From assembly GCF_029633865.1 (NCBI RefSeq), contig NC_079215.1, positions 50,636,897-50,700,896 of the forward strand: a stretch of DNA of 64,000 bases, written 5' to 3'. How positions within the stretch are numbered: the stretch's first letter is position 1; each line of letters opens with the position of its first letter. The stretch is from Lampris incognitus (lineage: Eukaryota > Chordata > Actinopteri > Lampriformes > Lampridae). The notes below the pieces were generated by a model that was given only the letters and a program-made list of their open reading frames with translations, ran no database searches and was not told the origin of the DNA. Made by a program: the position numbers and the translations under genes. Positions 1 to 10,800 of the stretch are shown piece by piece.

Positions 1-35
1 TCCCTCCTTCTCTGTGTCTCTTTTTCCTGTCACAG

Positions 36-2524
36 CAGTCAGACGGGTCCTCCCACATTGATGGGCAATCAGGAGTTGGTTCGGGAGGAGGAGGTGGGGG
101 CAATACTGGGGAAGACTCAGATGGCAAGGGGACCCCTAAACGCCTGCACGTGTCCAATATTCCCTTCCGCTTCAGAGATCCTGACCTCAGGCAGATGTTT
201 GGGGTATGGATGTTTTCCTTTTTCCACTTTGCATCACCGTAAAGGAGCATCCGGTCAGATTGAGCATATGCAGTTAATGGAAAAGGACTTCAAGGTCCAC
301 CGCATTGACGTTGGCACCTTCACCAAATTCCTACACAGTTCTGTTCAGTCGTGTATAAATACCCCAGCTCTAAGGTTACATATTAATAAAAACAACATGC
401 AGTTGTGCCTTTTTTATTTTAAATGGGCTGCCCATCCTTACCTGCCTCAAAAGAGGGGGGGGGGGGCATTTTGAATTTTTTTCAGGTGTCGAAGTCGCTG
501 GAAGTCAAAACACCTGCAGGCCTGCACAGTATTTTAATAGGAAAGGCTTTTTGTGGTGCAGAGGAAAAAAAGCTGAGGTCAAGATAAAGGGGAAAAAAAC
601 AACAGAGCTGGAATTTGACCAGTTTATCTGTGTTGTACAATACTGACACCTTGTGATGGAATACCAAACATGATTCGCCTGCTTGTGTAAAACTAATTTT
701 TTTTGTTATTACAGCAATATGGGAAAATACTCGACGTTGAGATCATTTTCAACGAGAGAGGATCCAAGGTAGGAAATATTTGAAATACAGAATTCAATTT
801 CATTATTTTTGAATGGGACAATACATTGCAATCATTACAGTAATTAATTGGCATGTCAGAAACCATTGTGTCGGGGCGTTCGGGTGATGTGGCGGTCTAT
901 TCCGTTGCCTACCAACACGGGGATCGTCGGTTCGAATCCCCATGTTACCTCCAGCTTGGTCGGGCGTCCCTACAGACACAATTGGCGGTGTCTGCTGGTG
1001 GGAAGCTGGATGTGGGTATGTGTCCTGGTTGCTGCACTAGCGCCTCCTCTGGTCAGTCGGGGCATCTGTTGGGGGGGAAGGGGAACTGGGGAGAATAACG
1101 TGACCCTCCCATATGCTGCATCCCCCTGGTGAAAGTCCTCACTGTCAGGTGAAGAGAAGAGGCTGGCGACTCCACATGTATCAGAGGAGGCATGTGGTAG
1201 TCTGCAGCCCTCCCCGGATCGGCGGAAGCGGTGGAGCAGCGACCAGGACAGCTCGGAAAGTAGGGTAATTGGCCAAGTACAATTGGGGAGAAAATCTATT
1301 GTGACTTTTAAAAACCCTATTCAGTCTCGCTTTCTCCTTTGTTTCCCATTTTGCTGTCTCTTTCACTTGCAGGGCTTTGGTTTTGTAACCTTTGAAACCA
1401 GCGCGGATGCAGAGAGAGCCCGAGAAAAGCTTCACGGTACCCTGGTGGAGGGACGTAAAATAGAGGTAATTCACCACCGTCTTGGTTTAAATGGTGACCA
1501 TTTTCCTCTGTTTCCCTCCATGTGCAACAGTGAGAGTGAGTTTGGTTATGGTTGGTTCTGCCTCAGAGAAGGCCCTCGGATGGCTGTATGTGTTTGACTC
1601 TAACCTCCCGGCTTCACGATAGCATGGTGCGTTGGTAGTGCACAGAGAGATGTCCAGTTTGACAACACTACCGGTCTATGTTTATGTCGTTGTTGTGGGC
1701 TGTCCATTGCACCTTGGTCTTTTAAGCTTTGTGGGGACTGGTTTGCAAAGCATGCTGGGTGGTGTTGCTATGAAACGGGCATGGCCATTTTGCAAAGGCA
1801 CTTTGACATGGTGGCCGATAACTTCTGCCTATGTCACAGCATGTAGGATCTTTTCTTTTCTGCATCCTTTCATCACCATCACCTCCTCTTTCCATGATTG
1901 TGATGAGTGACCATTTTGGTTTGCGGTCGTGTTCACGTTTGTAAAGGGCAGCACTGGCCTCTTTATTTCCTTCTGAAAACCACGCTTGCCGGTGTTGTGT
2001 AAGAGGCTCTGTTGCATGGACAGTTAAGAGTCACAGGTCAGATGTCATCTTGGAGCTCAAGATAAAACAGGCTGCTTTTGGGAAGGAGTTTGAATGTCTT
2101 GATTTGTCCAGAGACTGCATGATGGGAGTACTTTTTAGGAAGCAGGTTTGGGAATGAGACTCCCGTGAGAACTGTGGTGTCAATTTTGAAGCTTCCGTGG
2201 TCGTTTTAATTTTCAGACATGTCACATGGATGATTGGAATTTGTTCACACGGACACACATACACGCACAACACTCCTGGAAAGAACACCAAATCTCATGG
2301 AAGTGCATTTTGTTTTGGATGTCTTGTCAGCATGAACTCGAGATTTCAGTTTCCAATGGGCTTGAAAACAATGGAAAAAAAAAAAAAAAAACAACCCCCC
2401 CCCAAAAAAAATGGTGTCACGCTTTGCAATTCGCTTTGGCTTTTGACTTCAAATTGTGCTACTCAAATGCAACTCTGCTCCTCTGCATGGTCTAGACTGT
2501 TCTGCGCTTTTCTGTGCGTGTGTG

Positions 2525-2576
<52 letters not shown>

Positions 2577-5500
2577 TGTCTGTGTGTTTGCAGAAGATGG
2601 ACCGAGTGAGTGAAGAGAGCGCTGAGAGCCGTCACCCCCCTCCCTCCTTTTTTCTGTCTTTTCAGTTCTGACTCATCTTTCTTCACTCTTTCTCTCCATG
2701 CCAGTCTGTCTGTCTCTCCTTGTTTGTGTGCCCCTCATACAGATCCACATGTGTGAACAACCTCAACAGTGACCCCGCCCCCTCCCCCCCCCACCCATTT
2801 CACCCCTCATGTCACACCCTCTCTGTCAATTTCCTTGTCCTGTGATGTAGTCGTCATATATTATTGTTGGCAAAAGGTTTATTATGGTTTTTGACTGAGT
2901 TTATTTATTTATTTGTTTGTTTACTTGTTTTAATTAACGGGTTAATATCTTGGTAATGTTGAGTAGTGTCCGCCCCATGCCGGACTTTTTAACTTCTGAT
3001 GTTGTGTCTATTTCCTTTATTTGCTTCTCCATGAACTTTTCCCATATAATCTGTGTACACAATCAATAGAGGTCAGATTGTTGAATGGATGATACTTGCT
3101 AGCTGACTGTTGGGACACGTGACCTGTCACATCACTTCCTCTCTGACACAGGGTGGGGGTTGCTTTTCATTACCTCGTTGATTTTTTTTCTTTTCTTTTT
3201 TTTTGTTCATCATTTTTTTTTCTTACATATATTTTCTATATTTCCCTGATGATTTTTGTATGTTGTTGTTGTTGTTGTCAGTCTCCACGGTAACCGCTCG
3301 CGTGTCCTCACGCCGTTTCCCCAGCAACGGTAAGTTGTGTACACATGGCATCATCTTTGAATGACCTCCCCCTACCCCCACCCCATCCGCCCAGATAAAA
3401 TACAGTGCACCCTACACACAAAGGAAGTGACTCCTTGACTGAAGGAGGAGGGGGTGGGTTGACTGATTGATTGGATAAAATAAACTGATTGGCTAATCCT
3501 GTGATTGATCGATTGATTTTTGGATTGATTGGGGAGAGGGTGAACGAAACGTTGATTACGAGATTAGCCAGTGACCGCATGGCATATTATTAAGGCCACT
3601 TGAATAACTGAATATACTGCATCTGTCTGCAAGTGCAACAACTATATGACTCTTATATCACTTCTTATTGCATTCATTCCAATCACCTCTAACCGCATCG
3701 AATATGATTCCAGTGCTGTATCCTGCATGGTTTATTCTCTCTCTTGTCATCTTTATGACATTATATATAGTACTATGTCATCTTTTGTCTTCCGTGTTAG
3801 CCTGCAGTTGCATTTTTGCACTTTAGTGGGACAGCATGCTGAAGCATGAGTGCTATGTTAGCATTATTGGAGGGAGGACGGTAGTATTGTGTGTTTATAA
3901 TGGTGTACTGCAATGCCTGATGATTGTAATATTTTTGACCACTTAACGTAGATTCCAGACAGTTGCAGAGAAACGGATACTCGGATTGTTTTTAACATTT
4001 AAACATGAGATATCTGGGTCAACAATTAGTGCATGCCCCCCCCAAATACGATAAAAGCATCGTATACTTCAAATCCCAAAGTACTTTCCTCGGTGTAAAA
4101 ATGTACTTCGGGATCACCAGTAGAGGAGAAAACTGGCATGAAACATTTGCCGGCGTGAACAAAGTAGCGCCGAAAACATTCTAGAATTGCACCATGGGTT
4201 GAACGTGGGCAGATTTTCTTTCGTCTGATCTTTAACAGATGTCCTTGTTTCCTCTTTTCGATTAGTTTTGGTGTGTGTTGGTGGTCGTGTGCTTTTGAGG
4301 TATCTCTGGTGTGCGACACTGATCTAGAATGCCTGGCAGTGTTTGACGACCATGGTTTGATTTGATTTTGAGGAATGATATTTGCTTCCCCCATCCTTTC
4401 TGTCTCTAAACATTTCTCTCACATTCTCTCCGTTTTTTTTTCCCCCAGTCGTACTCATTTTATCCAGCTCTCCATTCTCGCTCATCTACAGTTAGATGCA
4501 ACGTAGGCAGTCAGACGTATTTTACATGTTTTTGGGGGGTTTTTTGTGCATATCTTGATGTTTATTTTTGTTTCTCCATCATAACAAATGCACATTTGGA
4601 TGGACCGTTCACGTTTTCTTTCTCTCTGTCCCAGTTTCTTCTCTCTGCCCTTACTGTATGTGTTCCCTGTGTCTTTCAATGTGGACTGGCTCCTCTTCCT
4701 CTTCCTCTTCCTGCATCCCTCTCAATTTATTCGTCTATCTGTTTATGGCCCCCCCCCCCTTTCCCCTTTTCTGTATGATGTGTATTTGATTGGGAAGGCT
4801 GTTTTTAATTGGTCTCTTGGCTACATCTGATGCTTGCTGATTGGCTAGTTTTGCTTATCTCTGAACATGCAGTGTGCTCTTGATTGGCTGCGTGTAATCT
4901 TGGTATGAACCTTTCGATTGATGTTTTTTTTTTTTGTACTGTGTTCAAATGACAAATCTGCCGCTTACTTCACCCCCCCCCTCGTTTAAATGTTGCAGTA
5001 TGGTCTTGGATTTCTGTTTGAATGCCTTCTTGATCTGACGTGTTTTTTAACTTATCGTGACTTTTCTTTTCGTGTCTCAGTGATGAGATTGTATTTGTGC
5101 ATAACTGCCTGACTACTCACCAGGATCCTTGTTTTCACCGTCTTTCTCCTGAAAATAAAATTTGCATGCATCCAATACTGTCGCTGCTCATCAGCAAGAG
5201 CTAACCTCTAATTTTGAGCAAAAACACCTCTTGCTTGTTGTGACAACAGTGAAATCAGTGAAACGACATATCACATTTAGGCCAAAATGCTTTTTTATTT
5301 TTTTCAAACTTCAGTTTTATAATCATTCGTACTGGTTATCCCCATGTGTATTCCAGAAACACAAAGGCAATTTAACACGCCATACACAAGCCTTATATAA
5401 CTAATGACTGCATCATTGACATACGTATCTCCTATATGCATGTATTTATTGATTGGACTGAGTTTGCGTTCAATCACCGTCTCTGTTGTTCAGGTCAACA

Positions 5501-7737
5501 ATGCCACAGCCCGAGTGATGACCAACAAGAAAGTGACCACCCCGTACTCTAATGGAGAGGGGCTTGCAGCACTGCCATACGGCAATGCACTATGTATGTA
5601 CATGCCATTTCTATCTTTTTCCTTTTTTTTTAATACATTGCGATTACTCAGTGAGACAGAGCAAAAAAAAAGCCTTTATGCTGCCATGTTTATGCTGCTA
5701 TGTGTGTTCTGTAATTCTACTGCCAACCTCTGGTTTAACGTTGTGAATAACAACAAGTTATCAAAGCAAGCAAGACTTACAAATTCAATAGAGAGGTATA
5801 CAGACAGAGATGTGTACAGCATGTTTACCAGCATGCTAAGTATGCCGAAGATTACGAGTCTGAGCGGGGTTTTAAAACAACTCAGCCAGTCTGACTGTTG
5901 CATTTTGGGAAGTGGGGGTGGCGCTGTTGGTCCTTTCAACCATTACCAACCCAGCTGCCACTGCTGATAATAATGAAACAGAATAGTCTAAGTATTACAC
6001 GTAAAATCTTCAACATGTAAACGATTAAAAATCACTTTAGACCCAGGTATGAATGTGCACAAAGCATGATATTTAATCTTGGCTCAGTCACATTTCTATG
6101 ATTTTTCTTCAATTATCAAATTTTCTGTTATTACATCAACAACTTTTGCTTGAAGAACTTTTTTCCCCCTTTTTTTCTGGGCTGTAGCTGGATGGAAGTT
6201 GAGTCCCATGGTGGGAGCCATGTACAGTCCTGAGCTCTATACAGGTAGAAATGATGAGGAGGATTCATTTTATTCTCACTATCGTTGCGTTGGACAAGAA
6301 GCATGAGTTGTTCTTGGCTGTTTTCAAATTGCCCTCTCTAACTCCCCCTCCTTTCTCTCTCCCCCTCGCTCTCTGTCTCTCAAAGTACCAGGATTTCCAT
6401 ACCCAGCTGCAGCTGCTTCCACCGCAGCGACCTTTCGGGGCGCTCATCTCAGGGGTCGTGGTCGGACTGTGTACAGTGCTGTGCGGGCAGCTGTGCCCCA
6501 GCCTGCCATCCCTACTTACCCTGGGTATGTTAACACGCACAAACACTGGCAACCACCCAAAATAGAAAGTGGCAATGCATTCACACACAAGTAAAGAAGT
6601 GCGAGGATGTGCAAACACGTATCTTTGTATGTATTGACATGTCCTTTCTATAAATGCATGTCTCCACATTTATAAACTCGTGAACTCTAAAATTTGCACG
6701 CTGTGTGTTTTTAAAATGTTCTTGAATTACACTGATGTCATTGAAAATGTGTTGAATTGGGAGTGTCCGGGTAGCATAGCGGTCTATTCCGTTGCCTACC
6801 AGCACTGGGCTCGCCGGTTCGAATCCCCGTGTTAGCTCCGGCTTGGTTGGGCGTGCCTACAGACACAATCAGCCGTGTCTGTGGGTGGGAAGGGGGGTGT
6901 GGGTTTGTGTCCTGGTCACTGCACTCCTCTGGGCGGTTGGGGGCGCCTGTTCAGTGGGGAGGGGGCACCGGAGGGAATAGCGTGATCCTCCCACGCGCTA
7001 TGTCCCCCCTGGTGAAACTCCTCACTGTCAGGTGAAAGGAAGCGGCTGGCGACTCCACATGTATTGGGAGGAGGCATGTGGTAGTCTAGCCCTCCCCGCA
7101 GCAGCAGAGGGGATGGAGCAGTGACCGAGGTGGCTTGGAACAGTGGGTTAATTTGCCGGATGCAATTGGGGAGAGAAATCCAAAAAAGAAAATGTGTTGA
7201 ACTGAAATACCATTTCCTTGTCTGCAAAAATGGACGGTTAAATGTTAGTTTACCAGGATATGCCATTAAATCAAATTTGGTTATTTCATTTATCGATTTA
7301 AGTAACAGTAGTATCACTTAGGTGCACTAAGTAAGCGTTGCAATACAAAGAAGTGGTATTTTTGTCTTGCATGTTGCACGGTGTGTAATAATATCACCCT
7401 CCCTTTTCCTCTCTCGCTCACCTTTCTTGGCACCATTTTTCTACCATTCTACTTTAATCTTCACTCTTTGTTTCCTTCAATGGCCACATGATGGCACACC
7501 ACTCCCTTTTCTGCTTATTTCTTTCAACTTCCCACTTTCCACCACTATCTCTCTTCTTCCATTTTCCTTCCTTTCCATCCTCTTCTCTCTGTCTGTCTGT
7601 CTGTCTCTCTCTCTCTGTCTTCGTCTCTCTCTGTCTCTCTCGCTCTTTGTCTCTCTCTGTCACTCTTTCTCGCTCCCTCTGTCGCTCTGTCTCTCTCTCT
7701 CTCTTTGTCTCTGTCTCGCTCGCTCTCTCTCTCTCTC

Positions 7738-7805
<68 letters not shown>

Positions 7806-10800
7806 CCTCTCAGTGTGATGGCCTATCAGGATGGTTTTTACGGGGCAGCTGATCTCTATGTAAGTATTCCTCTCTTCCCTCCACTCTCTCACTCAGTCCT
7901 TTCTTCCCCCTTCTCTAACTGGGTTTTCAAGTGTGAGACAGCATGGAAAAAAAATGCAAAGAGCTGTGTACTTGTGGGTGTACTGTTTTTGCGACGGCTA
8001 CATAAAATATGTCTCAAATCAACTATCATATTTTGATGAACGAAACCCAATTATGATTTTCCAGGCAGTAGTAAATCCACTCGAGATTCCCATATGCTCT
8101 CATCAAAGCCCTCTGCATTCATGAGTAGACTATGCTCTATGCTTTGTCTCCATGTATTTGTGCAAGTGTGCACCAATGTGATTACGAGTGTGTTGTGTGT
8201 GTGTCTTTACTGGTGTGTGTGTGTGTGTGACCAGGTTGACAATAGCTGTTTCTGTTCTCTCTGTAGACTAGTGTTTCAGGACATTAGTGGCAGATTGCCC
8301 CAGGTAGGGTTTACATGCTCTGTGTGAGAGCTAGTGTGCATCCTCCTCGTCTCCAATGACTGCGTGCTGCTAGACATTATTGACCATCTGAGAATGAAAT
8401 GCCTTTCCTGTCTTTCTCTACTAACGCACTGGAATCTGACATGGGTGGAGCTGCGGAAGGGGGAGAAACGAACTCACTAGGCATTAAGAAAAAGAGGGAA
8501 AAAAACGGAAATCCCATTTAAAAGATAGCTGCAGTAGGAATACATGGAAATTTACAGTGTGAATTTGGAGCGTTGTTTACCAAAGTCGTACTGTATGACA
8601 GTAGGCTGAAATGTCCATTTTTGATTTGAATCTGCATTGGCTGTAATTTTTTATGTTCCCGTTTTAATAATGGGTTCATGTAACTGGCCACACATGTTAA
8701 CTAGGTTATTTTCCTTTCTTTGATTTAGGCTAGTGTGAGATGAACAGGTCATCAGTATTCAACACTGGAAGGCACTCCCTTTGCATACCTTTAATTAAGC
8801 AAACATTATGCTTAAAGCTACAATCCTGAAGGATTCACATGCAAACAAATGTATTTTTTTGATACTTTCTATTGCTGGCATATTAAAGCCAGTAGCTAAT
8901 CCCCAAATATCAATTGGATGGTTAATTTGTACTTGACCATTTTAATGGTTACGGTAATGGTAACTGAGTTTTCTGGAAAAAATGATCCAGTGGGTAGGGA
9001 TTTGCGTTTTCACAATAGCTGCCAAATGTTGAAGAATAAGGCTAGTATTGCAGAATAGATGAATTGTTGAATGGACTGGTGAATGGAGGGGCGTCCTGAC
9101 AGACGACCTAACCGAGGTGAGATGGTGAATGGATACTAGGGATTTGCATCGCCCAAACACCATCGCAATTAGTGGGCATTAGGATCGGTTTCCTAAATGA
9201 AACAAAACCAATGATCTTCGAGATTGTAGCTTTAAAGACGGTTGCAATGCCTCTGAATTTTTAATTATAGTGAGAGTAGGCACAGACCTCTTTTTCTAAG
9301 ATACAGAAATTATAACAGGAAAATGCAGTTCTCCTGGACTCCCCCTGGGCAAAATGTGGGTGAAAAGCAGGCCATATTACTGTTTTCCCACACCAGGATG
9401 CCTTATCACCCTGCACTACAGTATAGTTTTCTAAAGGCCATTTCAGATGTCAAAGTTTTACATACACTGATGAGCCAAAACATTATGACCACTCACAGGT
9501 GAACAGAATAACGTTGATCAACTCCAAACAAGGGCACATGTCAAGTTCTGGGTAGATGAGATGGTGAGTGAACAATCAGTTCTCGTAGTCAATGTGTTGG
9601 ATACAAGAGAAATGGGCAGGAGACCTGAGCGACTTTGACAAGGGCCACATTTTTATGGCCAGACGACTGGGTCAGAGCATCTCTGAAACAGCACGGCGTG
9701 TGGGGTGCTCCTGGTCAGCAGTGGTGGGTACCTACCAACAGTGGTCCAAGGAGGGACAAACCACAAACCAGCGACAGGGTTCTGGGCGCTCAAGGCACAT
9801 TGATGTGCGAGGGCAACGAAGGTTATCCAGTCTGGTCCAAACCAACAGAAGATCTACTGTGGCACAAGTCACAGAAAATTTTAATGATTGTTATGGGAGG
9901 AATGTGGCACAACACGCAGTGCATCACAACCTGCTGCATAGCTGCAGACTGGCTAGAGTGCCCATGTTGACCTCTGTCCCCCGTCAAAAGCACCTACAAT
10001 GGGCACACGAACGTTGGAACTCGACCTTGGAACAGTGAAAGATGTGCACCGTTTACCAGGGCAAGTGATGGTACCGGGATGCACTGAGGGAAGATGACAA
10101 GCTGATGGAGGGGATGTGATGTCCTGGGCAATGTTCTGCTGGGAAACCCTGGGTCTGGCCATTCATGTGGATGTCAGTTTGACACGTGCCACCTACCTAA
10201 ACATCATTGCAGACCAGTACACCCCTTCGTGGCAGTGGTGTTCCCTGATGGCAGTGGCCTCTTTCAGCAGGAAAACGCACCCTGCCACACTGCACACATT
10301 GTTCAGTGATGGTTTGAGGAACAAGATGAAGTGTTCAAGGTGTTGCCATGGCCTTCAAATTCTCAAGATCTTAATCCGATTGAGCATCTGTGGGATGTGC
10401 TGGACTGACAAGTCTGATCCATGTTGGCTCCACCTTGCAACGTACAGGATTTGAAGGATCTGCTGCTAATGTTTTGGTGCCAGATACCAGAGGACACCTT
10501 TGGGGGTCTTGTAGAGTTGATGTCTCAGTGGGTCGGTGCTGTTTTGGCAGCACACGGAGGACCAACAGCATATTAGGCAGGTGGTCGTAATGTTTTGGCT
10601 CATCGGTGTAGCTAGTTCACATAGAACCTGAACCCAGCTTATTTACTCATTATGCTTAAAGCAAGATGACGTAATGGCAGCGTTTAACTAAGATGTGACC
10701 TAAAACAAATAAATAGAGCTGAGTTGTAAGATTTGGAGACAACTCAACAAAAGCGATGTTAGGACAATCCAAGAATTCAAAGTAGTTTATTCTGACTCCT

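Larger units (their letters stand above)
1466..5493 (+). other. rbfox2 intron without further genes
   Basis: About 4 kb between the 93-nt RRM exon and the 100-nt exon. It contains a (GT)n tract at 2513-2590, poly-A and poly-C runs near 2375-2410, and many T-rich stretches. I see no convincing exon or dispersed repeat in it. Confidence 0.6.

Noticed and set aside
4026-4394. 122-residue minus-strand ORF in an rbfox2 intron
   Set aside because: No recognisable domain, no splice or promoter context, and biased composition.
6757-6840. tRNA genes at GGTTCGAATCC motifs (also at 900, 16440, 34630, 42350, 53870, 46270, 58990)
   Set aside because: They are SINE heads with degraded or missing acceptor stems, within elements flanked by target duplications.
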